From: Haliovirga abyssi
Lineage (GTDB): Bacteria; Fusobacteriota; Fusobacteriia; Fusobacteriales; Haliovirgaceae
Direction of reading: 5' to 3'
NCBI RefSeq assembly: GCF_030295325.1
Contig: NZ_AP027059.1
Location: 1,918,637-1,982,636, forward strand
DNA length: 64,000 nucleotides
Below are positions 38,301 through 45,656 of this stretch, piece by piece; the stretch's first letter is position 1; every line of letters starts with the position of its first letter. A program made the translations under genes and the position numbers. The notes under the pieces were generated by a model. It saw only the letters and a list, made by a program, of their open reading frames with translations, did not search any database and had not been told where the DNA came from.

Positions 38301-38431
38301 ATATGATTAGACCCCCAAAAGGTAGTTTTCTAAAATCATACCACTACATATAGTTTCGTAAAAGCTTTCGAACACTATATGTAGTGGTATGAAGAAAACT
38401 AAATACCTTTTTGTGGGTCAATCATAATATT
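38301..38431. repeat. Element C, second copy (~131-bp palindrome)
   Basis: TATGATTAGACCCCCAAAAG at the left and CTTTTTGTGGGTCAATCATA at the right are near-complementary. Inside, CCACTACATATAG and CTATATGTAGTGG form a 13-bp stem around TTTCGTAAAAGCTTTCGAACA. It closely resembles 8666-8790, with compensatory changes in the inner stem. It lies upstream of the Rpn-like gene. Confidence 0.75.
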
Positions 38432-38476
38432 ATAACATATTTATTTTTTTTAGTGTAGTATATTTCGAATATAGGT

Positions 38477-38525
38477 GATATCTTGAAAGGGCAAGGAACT
38501 AAGTTCCTTACCCTCTTAAGATATC
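38477..38525. terminator. Palindrome after the 8-oxoG lyase gene, possible terminator
   Basis: GATATCTTGAAAGGGCAAGG pairs with the complementary CCTTACCCTCTTAAGATATC around AACTAAGTT, giving a nearly complete 49-bp palindrome 21 bp beyond the stop at 38547. There is no strong T-run, so terminator function is uncertain. Confidence 0.45.
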
Positions 38526-38546
38526 CTTGCACTAATTTTCATCTTT

Positions 38547-39185
38547 TCATTTAAAAACCTCTCCAGCCTCTTTATACCACAAAATCAAATCTAAATACTC
38601 CATAGGAACTCCTATCTCTTTAGAAAACTTAACCATCTTCTCTTCAATATCCAAATATATTTTTTTAGTCATACTTTTTGGAACTTCATCGATTACTCCA
38701 GATAAATTTAAATTTTTCAAAATATGCCTATCTAAAATTGCTAAATTCTCCACAAATCCAACATTTCTCAGAAAATGCCCAGCTTCTTTATATCCTATCC
38801 CTTTAATATTTTTTACAATCCATTCCCTTTTTTCATAATCATTACCTAAATTTAATAAAAACTGTTTTATTTTAAATTCCCCTTTTTTCAAAAATTGCTC
38901 TCTTGCTAATACCAAGTATTCTGATTTACGATTCCTAAATCTTACTACATTTAAATATTCATTAATCTCTTCAGCTGTCCCATTAAAAAGTATGTCATTG
39001 CCTACCATTTTTTCTATTGCACTCCAGGCACTTCTAGCTTTTGATTGAGGTGTCAATACACAAAATGCAAGCTCTATAAAAATATCTTTATCTGTTCCAA
39101 ATTTCCATTTATTTTTAAAATCCTCTATTCTATTAATAAATATATCATGTTCATCTTTATAAATCTTTAATATTGTATCCCTCAT
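38547..39185 (-). CDS. ogg: N-glycosylase/DNA lyase, Ogg2-like 8-oxoguanine repair enzyme
   Basis: 212 residues of the helix-hairpin-helix glycosylase superfamily. CVLTPQSKARSAW is the early substrate-pocket motif. The hairpin is IKGIGYKEAGHFLRNVG (about 132-148), where the lysine in GYKEA is the expected Schiff-base residue. LAILDRHILKNL (about 153-164) holds the catalytic aspartate. It removes 8-oxoguanine from DNA and nicks the abasic site. Its start overlaps the PerR-like gene by four bases (ATGA), so the two are co-transcribed and the repair gene probably shares peroxide control. Confidence 0.88.
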   Translation of the reverse strand: MRDTILKIYKDEHDIFINRIEDFKNKWKFGTDKDIFIELAFCVLTPQSKARSAWSAIEKMVGNDILFNGTAEEINEYLNVVRFRNRKSEYLVLAREQFLKKGEFKIKQFLLNLGNDYEKREWIVKNIKGIGYKEAGHFLRNVGFVENLAILDRHILKNLNLSGVIDEVPKSMTKKIYLDIEEKMVKFSKEIGVPMEYLDLILWYKEAGEVFK

Positions 39186-39625
39186 ATTTTACTCCCATTT
39201 CTTTTCTTTAAACATTCTTCACATATTCCTTTGAAATATATATGCTCTTCATCAATTTGAAATTTTTTTAACCCTTCTCCAAAACTTTCTGGAACTTCTA
39301 TATTTACATCATATACTTGCCCACACTCTGTACATTTAAAATGCCCATGCAAAGATATATCTGCATCATATCTAGTCTCATTTTCTTCTATTGTAATAAT
39401 AATCGCTATTTTTTTATCTACAAATAATTTTAATGTATTATAAACTGTAGTTTTAGAAAGCGTTGGTATCTCTTCAACCAATTCTTTATAAATTTGATCC
39501 ACTGTAGGATGATTCTTTTTTGTTATTAAATAATTAAATATTTTCATTCTCTGATAAGATGGCTTTATATCGTGACTTTTTAGATATTCGCTAACGTCTT
39601 TTATAATCATACCCATTTTTTTCAC
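39182..39625 (-). CDS. perR: Fur-family regulator, PerR-like
   Basis: 147 residues. The winged helix covers about 1-85 (YQRMKIFNYLITKKNHPTVD, then TLSKTTVYNTLKLFVDKK). The regulatory metal region TRYDADISLHGHFKCTECG and VYDV carries the histidines and aspartates expected of PerR-type sensors. Structural zinc is bound by CTEC and CEEC. PerR proteins repress peroxide-defence genes until metal-catalysed oxidation of a histidine. The neighbours (8-oxoG lyase, rubrerythrin) support the PerR assignment over Fur or Zur, but the metal was not established. Confidence 0.8.
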   Translation of the reverse strand: MKKMGMIIKDVSEYLKSHDIKPSYQRMKIFNYLITKKNHPTVDQIYKELVEEIPTLSKTTVYNTLKLFVDKKIAIIITIEENETRYDADISLHGHFKCTECGQVYDVNIEVPESFGEGLKKFQIDEEHIYFKGICEECLKKRNGSKI

Positions 39626-39665
39626 CTTCTTTCTTTTTATTTTATTTCTTTGTTATTTTAACATA

Positions 39666-39865
39666 GGAACGGCTTAAAAATAACCTTCCGATTTTGTTAT
39701 AAAATACGCAATGATTTAGGAACGCTTTAAAAACAACCTTATCTTTTTGTTTCAAAATACGCAACGATTCAAGCGTTTTTATAACAAAATATAAAAAAAT
39801 ACTTTTTAAATGTTCTTTAAGCGTTTTTATGACAAAATATAAGAAACTTATTTTTTAAACGTTCC
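39666..39865. mobile_element. Element A (outer copy) interrupted by a second element A; ATA duplication
   Basis: The outer copy begins GGAACGGCTTAAAAATAAC and ends AAACGTTCC, with ATA at 39663-39665 and 39866-39868. Removing the inner 98 bp and one TTA leaves exactly 99 bp, the standard length. The 388-bp gap 39626-40013 holds only this nest, a small hairpin at 39882 and A+T-rich DNA. Confidence 0.93.
39719..39816. mobile_element. Element A (inner copy) inserted in the centre of another element A; TTA duplication
   Basis: Begins GGAACGCTTTAAAAACAACC and ends TTTTAAATGTTCT; TTA at 39716-39718 and 39817-39819. Intact copies have a single TTTAAGCG at this central position, so the insertion point and duplication can be read directly. 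Same orientation as the outer copy. Confidence 0.93.
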
Positions 39866-39881
39866 ATACCCTAAATTATAT

Positions 39882-39906
39882 TAGGGCGTTATAAATAACG
39901 CCCCTA
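39882..39906. repeat. Small G+C hairpin (AGGGCG...CGCCCCT)
   Basis: TAGGGCGTTAT and ATAACGCCCCTA are complementary. A related hairpin (AGGGCGAA...TTCGCCCT followed by ACA) lies at 45620-45643. Intergenic; function unknown. Confidence 0.5.
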
Positions 39907-40013
39907 CAAAATTATTAATTCATTTTCTCATTTTGTCTTCTATATTTCATCTGTCTCCATTCACACTTATCCCATGGTTAAAACATTATTTTATCTTTTA
40001 TCTTTTTCCTATT

Positions 40014-40568
40014 CTATTTATTCCCAAAATATCTTTTTAATAATCCTGCAAAAGCTGATCCATGTCTAGCCTCATCTTTACACATTTCATGAACAGTATC
40101 GTGTATTGCATCATATCCTAATTCTTTTGCTCTTTTCGCCAATTTTAATTTACCTTCTGTTGCTCCATATTCAGCTTCTACTCTTTTTTGAAGATTTAAT
40201 TTAGTATCAGCATCTACTACTTCTCCTAATAATTCTGCAAATTTTGATGCATGTTCTGCTTCTTCAAATGCTATTCTTTTGTAAGCTTCTGCAACTTCAG
40301 GATACCCTTCTCTATCTGCTTGTCTACTCATTGCAAGATACATTCCTACTTCTGTACATTCTCCAGTAAAATTAGCTCTTAATTCTTTTACTACATCTTC
40401 ATCCAATCCTTTTGCTACTCCTATTCTGTGTTCATCAGCCCAATTTATATTGTCTGCTGAAAATTCTAATTTTTTAAACTTTGATTTTGGAGCATCACAT
40501 ACAGGACACTTTTCTGGTGCTTCCTCTCCTTCATATACAAACCCACATACTTGACATACCCATTTCAT
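40014..40568 (-). CDS. rbr: Rubrerythrin, NADH-peroxidase type (N-terminal rubredoxin domain)
   Basis: 184 residues. A rubredoxin-like iron site comes first ([10 protein letters not shown] and [11 protein letters not shown], residues 5-35). A ferritin-like di-iron four-helix domain follows, with [35 protein letters not shown] and [15 protein letters not shown] supplying the E and ExxH ligands. This order (rubredoxin first) is the reverse-rubrerythrin layout. It reduces hydrogen peroxide with electrons from NAD(P)H-linked partners in anaerobes. It is next to the PerR-like regulator, so peroxide induction is likely. The ribosome binding site GAGGAGG precedes the ATG. Confidence 0.93.
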   Translation of the reverse strand: MKWVCQVCGFVYEGEEAPEKCPVCDAPKSKFKKLEFSADNINWADEHRIGVAKGLDEDVVKELRANFTGECTEVGMYLAMSRQADREGYPEVAEAYKRIAFEEAEHASKFAELLGEVVDADTKLNLQKRVEAEYGATEGKLKLAKRAKELGYDAIHDTVHEMCKDEARHGSAFAGLLKRYFGNK

Positions 40569-40611
40569 AAAATAATACCTCCTCTTTTTTTTATAAATTC
40601 TGATTATATTT

Positions 40612-40788
40612 TTATTTTACTGAGTAAAAACACCTTTTAGGAGAAAAAATCTTTTCCTCTTTTTTTAATTTTTTTATAGCTTTATCTACCTCTTTTTTAT
40701 CTATTCCTGTTTTTTCTGCAATCTCTCCGCCTTTTAAAGGCTCTTCTGATTCATCTAACGTTTTTAAAACTAATTCCACAATATCCAT
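40612..40788 (-). CDS. Small winged-helix-like DNA-binding protein (58 residues)
   Basis: A short ORF just upstream of rubrerythrin. The protein starts [20 protein letters not shown] and contains [20 protein letters not shown], a helix-turn-helix, then [14 protein letters not shown], a wing-like strand. Such minimal HTH proteins occur beside redox genes in anaerobes; a regulatory role is inferred. AAGGGAG lies about 10 bases before the ATG. It ends 44 bp before the rubrerythrin start, so the two may be one transcript. The Cys near the C-terminus could be redox-active, but nothing shows this directly. Confidence 0.7.
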   Translation of the reverse strand: MDIVELVLKTLDESEEPLKGGEIAEKTGIDKKEVDKAIKKLKKEEKIFSPKRCFYSVK

Positions 40789-40907
40789 AAGATTAAAACT
40801 CCCTTCTAATGTTTTAAATACTTTTTATAAAAATGTAATCTTTACAAATTTATTATACTTCTTTTATTGGGGTTTGTCAATAGTTTATTTTTATAACTTT
40901 GAACCAA

Positions 40908-41006
40908 AGAACGTTTAAAAAATAAGTTTTTTATATTTTGTTATAAAAACGCTTAAATTATTGCATATTTTAAAACAAAATGGGAATGTTATTTTTAAGC
41001 CATTCC
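40908..41006. mobile_element. Element A, 99 bp, CAA duplication
   Basis: Begins AGAACGTTTAAAAAATAAG and ends AAGCCATTCC; CAA at 40905-40907 and 41007-41009. The unusual target (not TTA/TAA) makes the direct duplication especially convincing. It lies 54 bp from the truncated Rpn gene. Confidence 0.93.
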
Positions 41007-41059
41007 CAAATAAAAAAAGTTGTTTTCTTAATATTTTAAACTCATCTTAATTTTTATAT

Positions 41060-41506
41060 CTATTTCTCATTTTTTAATTTTAAAATTTTTTCTTCACTTA
41101 TTCCAATTTTTTCTGAAATTGTTTTTATATCTAAAACATCCAATAAACTCCTTGCTATTTCGAGTTTTCCTGCTTCTATTCCTGCTTCTATTCCTTTTTC
41201 TATTACGGACTTAAGTCCTTCCTCAACTCCTTTGACAAATCCTCTTTTCTCAGCAGCTTTTTTTGCAGCTTCTTCATCTCTTATCCATTTTAACCTTGCT
41301 TCATAACTCTCTCGCTCTTCATAAGTTAATAACGTATCATCCAATAATTCTACCGCTTTTTTTATTCTTTCTACTACTTCTACTTTTTTTACTTGCTCTT
41401 TTTTTGATACTACTAAATTTGTTAAGTCTATTAATAGTTTTTTATTTGATTCTGTCCAAAATGATTTTTTAAACGCAAAATCTATTCTTGAATTTATTCT
41501 ACACAT
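41060..41506 (-). pseudogene. Internally deleted Rpn-family nuclease remnant
   Basis: 148 residues instead of about 300. The N-terminus MCRINSRIDFAFKKSFWTES matches the family start, and the C-terminus (RLKWIRDEEAAKKAAEKRGF, then ISEKIGISEEKILKLKNEK) matches its end. The nuclease core present at about residues 45-200 of the intact copy at 37341 is missing, so no D/E-x-K site remains. The ORF is open, so a short product could still be made. Element A copies sit on both sides (54 and 26 bp away), and recombination between repeats may have caused the loss; that cause is inference. Confidence 0.75.
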
Positions 41507-41531
41507 TAATTTTCCTCCTGCTTTGTTTTTA

Positions 41532-41592
41532 AGAACGTTTAAATCATTGCGTATTTTAAAACAAAATGGAAATGTTATTTTTAAGCCGTTCC
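41532..41592. mobile_element. Element A with 38-bp internal deletion, TTA duplication
   Basis: Left terminus AGAACGTTTAAA is joined directly to the central ATCATTGCG; the right arm is intact and ends AAGCCGTTCC. TTA at 41529-41531 and 41593-41595. The deletion endpoints both read TTAAA, suggesting slippage between short repeats. Confidence 0.85.
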
Positions 41593-41644
41593 TTAATAAT
41601 AATTTATTCTTAAAATAGTTATAACTTATCCTACTCCCCTACAT

Positions 41645-42619
41645 CTATTTATTGATTTTCCAAGTTTCTAGTGCTAAATAGAGCATCACAGCATTTTCAA
41701 ACTTCATTGGATTTGAGCCAGTTATTTTTTCTATCTCTTTTAACATTTTACGAATTTTACTTCTATGAATATCTAGTTCTTTTTCAACTTTTGATAATAC
41801 CATATTATTTTTATAAACAGTTTCTAAAATTCGTATTATATCTACATGATTTTCTTCTCCGTATTCAATTATATTCTTTACATAGTTATTTATTTTAATT
41901 TTCCCTATCTTATCCACATTGTCTATTAACATATACATACCAACATTACTATATTCATATACCAATTCTGATTTTAAAAATTTTTTTCCAAGCTTCATAT
42001 ATCTTTCACTGTCATTATATGAGTATCCCATTGCTTCCAATCCAGGCATATCATAAGTATCCCCTATTGCAATTTTGTACTCAAAATTTAAATTTGAAAA
42101 TATTTCTATAAACGGATTTATTATTTTTTTCTTTATAATATTTTTATCTGCAATTGTAGTACATAATAAAAATTTATTATTACCCACATAAGAAAGTATA
42201 TCCTCTTTTTTTAATACATTTTTTACTGCCATATATAATCTTTTTTTGAATTTCTGAATTATCATATCTTTTTTATTTTTTAACATAGCATACATATCTT
42301 CTATTTCTATTAAAACTGCTACTCTTTTTACATAAAAATCCAATCCTAAAATCTCACTTCTATTCAATATTAAATCAATATTTTCAAATTTAAATTTTAT
42401 AACATCATTCACAAAATTTTCTATTGCATACTCTTTCAATTGCTCATCATAAATCTCTTTTAAATACTTAAACATTTTTTTCTTTAATTTATCATTTGAG
42501 TTCAACCTAAAATAGGTCCCCTCCATTTCTATCAAACTATTTTCTTCTTTTTCTTCTTTTTCTGATTCTTCTACTACTTCCAGCTCACTTCCAAATATCT
42601 TTTTGAGCTCTTCTATCAT
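41645..42619 (-). CDS. CdaR/PucR-family transcriptional regulator
   Basis: 324 residues. The C-terminus has the PucR-type helix-turn-helix: ILETVYKNNMVLSKVEKELD, then IHRSKIRKMLKEIEKITGSN (about 262-302). The middle has GYSYNDSERYMKLGKKFLKS and VYEYSNVGMYMLI, the usual end of the degenerate GGDEF-like CdaR domain. The N-terminal 40 residues are Glu-rich. Family members activate sugar-acid or purine catabolism genes, but the effector cannot be named here, and no such operon is nearby. It stands alone between element A copies. Confidence 0.75.
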   Translation of the reverse strand: MIEELKKIFGSELEVVEESEKEEKEENSLIEMEGTYFRLNSNDKLKKKMFKYLKEIYDEQLKEYAIENFVNDVIKFKFENIDLILNRSEILGLDFYVKRVAVLIEIEDMYAMLKNKKDMIIQKFKKRLYMAVKNVLKKEDILSYVGNNKFLLCTTIADKNIIKKKIINPFIEIFSNLNFEYKIAIGDTYDMPGLEAMGYSYNDSERYMKLGKKFLKSELVYEYSNVGMYMLIDNVDKIGKIKINNYVKNIIEYGEENHVDIIRILETVYKNNMVLSKVEKELDIHRSKIRKMLKEIEKITGSNPMKFENAVMLYLALETWKINK

Positions 42620-42665
42620 AATAAAGCACCTCCTAAAATATAATGTATTTTCAAATATTATCTAA

Positions 42666-42799
42666 AGAACATTTAAAAAATCAGTTTTTTATTTTTTGTT
42701 ATAAAAACGCTTAAACAGTTGCATACGTTGGGCGTGGCTTTCATAAAAGAACCTTGAGCCTTTTAAAACAAAATTGGAAAGTTATTTTTAAGTTATTCC
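42666..42799. mobile_element. Element A enlarged by a ~35-bp G+C-richer insert near the loop
   Basis: Begins AGAACATTTAAAAAATCAG and ends TAAGTTATTCC. Between GTTGCATA and TTTTAAAAC there are about 35 extra bases (42726-42760, including GTTGGGCGTGGC) not seen in other copies. The flanks TAA and TTA do not match, so the duplication has decayed or an end has changed. Confidence 0.8.
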
Positions 42800-42840
42800 T
42801 TAATTAAATTATACCTCAAAAAAACTATTATGCAAAATTT

Positions 42841-43668
42841 TTATTTGTAATCTGGCAAAAAATATTTTTTTCCTGTCTTAGGATGAGTTAAAATTTCAAA
42901 ATTAATCTTATACACTTTTTTTATCAATTCTTTTGTTATAACTTCATCTATATCTCCATATTTTTCAACTATTCCATTATTTAACATAACAATTTTATCA
43001 CTATATTCTATTGCCATATTCAAATCATGCAACACAGCCACAATTGTAATAGATTTATCTTTTTTCACTTTATTTAATATTTTTAATATTTCAATTTGAT
43101 AATGAATATCTAAATGAGAAATTGGTTCATCCAAAAATATAACTTTACTCTCTTGTGCCAAAACTCTTGCTATTATTACTCTTTGTAACTCTCCACCACT
43201 TAATTCTGTTATATATTTATCTCTAAATTCCCACACTCCTGTTAATTTCATAACATCTTCTACTATTTTTTTATCATCAATAGATTCTTCTTGAAATCTT
43301 TTTAAATAAGGGTTTCTCCCAAACATAACTACATCTTCTACTGAAAAAAAAATATTTTGTTCTCCAAATTGTGGTACATATGATGCCATTTTTGCAAATT
43401 CAATATTGCTATAGCTTAACAGGTCTTTATTTAGATATAATATTTCATTTTTTTTTACATTTAATATTTTTAAAAATTTCTTTAATAATGTAGTTTTTCC
43501 AGAACCATTAGGCCCTATTATAGATATAAAATTTCCTTCTTTTATATCTAGGTTTATATTTTTTAATATTTCTGTATCTCCATATTTAAAATTTATATTA
43601 TTCCCTTCTATAATACTCTCTTTTCTATTTTTTTCTTTTTTAATATTATTTTTTATATTATTTTTCAT
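42841..43668 (-). CDS. btuD: ABC transporter ATP-binding protein, cobalamin/Fe3+-siderophore type
   Basis: 275 residues. Walker A GPNGSGKTTLLKKF (about 53-66), Q-loop SYVPQF, signature LSGGELQRVIIARVL (about 162-176), Walker B VIFLDEPISHLDIHYQ and H-loop VLHDLNM. The protein energises import through the BtuC permease encoded just upstream, whose stop overlaps this ATG by one base. Assignment to vitamin B12 rather than iron siderophore rests on the cobalamin riboswitch at the head of the gene group. The basic N-terminal 20 residues before IIEGNNINFKYGD are an unusual extension. Confidence 0.88.
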   Translation of the reverse strand: MKNNIKNNIKKEKNRKESIIEGNNINFKYGDTEILKNINLDIKEGNFISIIGPNGSGKTTLLKKFLKILNVKKNEILYLNKDLLSYSNIEFAKMASYVPQFGEQNIFFSVEDVVMFGRNPYLKRFQEESIDDKKIVEDVMKLTGVWEFRDKYITELSGGELQRVIIARVLAQESKVIFLDEPISHLDIHYQIEILKILNKVKKDKSITIVAVLHDLNMAIEYSDKIVMLNNGIVEKYGDIDEVITKELIKKVYKINFEILTHPKTGKKYFLPDYK

Positions 43669-44657
43669 TAAAATACCTTCTTTTTATTTTTATATAACAA
43701 ATATAGAAAATAAGGAACGCCTAATATAGAAGTTATTACACCAACTGGTATTTCTGAAGGCATTGCTAATACTCGTGCTATAATATCACATCCAATTGCA
43801 AAAATTCCACCAAATAAAAATGAAAATATAAGGCTATTTTTATAATTTTGTCCAATTAAAATTCTAACTATGTGTGGTACAATAAGCCCAATAAATCCTA
43901 TTATTCCTGTAATTGAAACTATTGCTGAAACTACTATTGCCGATGAAAATAGAAATATCTTTTTTACAAATTCCACATTAACACCAATTGTTTTAGCTTC
44001 TTCTTCTCCTAATTGTAATATATTTAGATCTCTCGTAAAATATATTGCTAATAACAGAAACAGTAATAATATAATTCCTAAAAAAATAATTTGTTCCCAA
44101 TATACAGTAGCAAAACTTCCCATTGTCCAATATATAATATCTGCTATTTTACTTCTATTAAAAATCATTATTAATGATATTACAGATGAGAGGAAAAAAC
44201 TAACTGCAACCCCAGCCAATAAAATAGCAATAGGTGGCAAAAAACTACCAACTTTTGCTATTTTATAAACTATTACTATTGTTAATATTGCTCCTAAAAA
44301 TGAAATCATATTTATTATACCCATACTCTTAAAAAAAACTATTCCTAGCACTGCTCCCAATGCTGCTCCTGCAGATACTCCTAATGTATATGGCTCTGCC
44401 ATTGGATTTTTTAATATTCCTTGATAGATACTTCCAACTATTGCTAATCCGCCGCCAGCTAATAAAGCTAAAACTGTACGAGGCAATCTCAATTTAAATA
44501 TTATAATTTCATATGCTTTTTTAGCATTGTTATTTCCTAAAATAACATTAAAAACATCATTTAATGGTATTGTCACACTTCCAAATATTATAGATAAAAT
44601 AAAAAATAAAATCAATAATATTATTGTAACAAAAAACAAAACTTCTCTATTTTTCAT
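43668..44657 (-). CDS. btuC: ABC transporter permease, BtuC/FecCD family
   Basis: 329 residues with about ten membrane helices. FecCD-family motifs: LRLPRTVLALLAGGGLAIVG (about 54-73), YQGILKNPMAEPYTLGVSAG (about 75-94), LNILQLGEEEAKTIGVNVEF and GIIGFIGLIVPHIVRILIGQ (about 252-271). It forms the inner-membrane channel with BtuD. Its ATG overlaps the stop of btuF by four bases, and its stop overlaps the btuD start. Substrate by context: cobalamin. Confidence 0.9.
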   Translation of the reverse strand: MKNREVLFFVTIILLILFFILSIIFGSVTIPLNDVFNVILGNNNAKKAYEIIIFKLRLPRTVLALLAGGGLAIVGSIYQGILKNPMAEPYTLGVSAGAALGAVLGIVFFKSMGIINMISFLGAILTIVIVYKIAKVGSFLPPIAILLAGVAVSFFLSSVISLIMIFNRSKIADIIYWTMGSFATVYWEQIIFLGIILLLFLLLAIYFTRDLNILQLGEEEAKTIGVNVEFVKKIFLFSSAIVVSAIVSITGIIGFIGLIVPHIVRILIGQNYKNSLIFSFLFGGIFAIGCDIIARVLAMPSEIPVGVITSILGVPYFLYLLYKNKKKVF

Positions 44658-45526
44658 TTTATAACTCCTGTATGAAATATTTTTGCTAATTGATAAATTC
44701 CATCTGCTAATCTTGCAGATTGTCTATTTAATAAATTATCATCTATTTCAAATATTTTATTATTTTTTACTGCTGATAACTCTTTATAGCCCTCTAATTT
44801 TTTAAAATCTTCTTTTGCATTATAATATTTTGATACAACTATTATTTCTGGATCTTTTTCTATTAATTTTTCTAAACTATATTTCCAACCTTTTATTTTA
44901 ACAATATTTTCTCCTCCTGCAAGAGTTATCATTTTATCTATATATGTTCCTGCCCCTGCTGAATAATCTCCATATTTACCATATCCCACCACATAATAAA
45001 CTGTTGGTTTTTTTAAATTCTTTACTTTTTCAGAAATTTTTGAAATTTTACTTTTCATATTATTTATTATCTTTTCTGATAATTTATCTTTATTTAAAAC
45101 TTCTCCTAACTCTCTTATCATTTTATAAGCCCCATTTATAGATGAGTCATTATAAAAAGTCACAACTGTTATTCCCACTGACTCTAATTTATCTACAAAT
45201 TTTTTCTGAACATGAACTGATGCTAATACTACGTCTGGATTAATCTCAATTATTTTTTCTAAATTTGGATTTAATAAATCTCCAACTGCTTCTATTTTTT
45301 TTACCTCTTTTGGATAATCTCCATATATTGTTCTTCCTACTAATTTCTCACCGGATTTTAATGCAAATATTGTTTCTGTAATAGCTGGACTTAATGACAC
45401 TATTCTATTTGGCTCTTTATTTATAGTAATATCTCTTCCATAAGAATCATGTATTTTTATTGGATAATTGCTTCCAAATGTTAGCATTACTATGAATAAC
45501 ATAAATATTAATATAATTTTTTTCAT
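44654..45526 (-). CDS. btuF: Periplasmic substrate-binding protein, BtuF-like
   Basis: About 290 residues from the ATG at 45526. The in-frame ATG four codons earlier lies in the ribosome binding site GGAGG, so it is rejected. A signal peptide (KKIILIFMLFIVMLTFGSNY) is followed by the BtuF/FhuD fold: EPNRIVSLSPAITETIFALK, NPDVVLASVHVQKKFVDKLE and a late AGGENIVKIKG. It captures the ligand in the periplasm and delivers it to BtuCD. About 130 bp after btuB; same B12-controlled unit. Confidence 0.9.
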   Translation of the reverse strand: MKKIILIFMLFIVMLTFGSNYPIKIHDSYGRDITINKEPNRIVSLSPAITETIFALKSGEKLVGRTIYGDYPKEVKKIEAVGDLLNPNLEKIIEINPDVVLASVHVQKKFVDKLESVGITVVTFYNDSSINGAYKMIRELGEVLNKDKLSEKIINNMKSKISKISEKVKNLKKPTVYYVVGYGKYGDYSAGAGTYIDKMITLAGGENIVKIKGWKYSLEKLIEKDPEIIVVSKYYNAKEDFKKLEGYKELSAVKNNKIFEIDDNLLNRQSARLADGIYQLAKIFHTGVIK

Positions 45527-45619
45527 TACTTCCTCCATTAAAATTTCGAATTCTCATTTTATATAAATCAATCCCTCATCTAAAAAACTATATTTCGCTT
45601 TTGGCAAATTATGAGGACA

Positions 45620-45643
45620 AGGGCGAACACATAGATTCGCCCT
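45620..45643. repeat. G+C hairpin between btuB and btuF
   Basis: AGGGCGAA and TTCGCCCT are complementary around CACATAGA, followed by ACA. Related to the hairpin at 39882. It may stabilise the upstream mRNA end or reduce read-through into btuF; no T-run is present. Confidence 0.5.
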
Positions 45644-45656
45644 ACACAAATCACAA

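Noticed and set aside
40569-40611. PerR-box-like sequence (ATAATCAGAATTTATAA) upstream of rubrerythrin
   Set aside because: The half-sites do not fit the 7-1-7 palindrome, and A+T-rich DNA gives such matches by chance.
37341-41506. Rpn-like genes as the transposase that moves element A
   Set aside because: Neither gene is bounded by element A termini as an autonomous element would be, and the proteins are nuclease-like rather than DDE transposases; proximity is reported separately as a statistical question.
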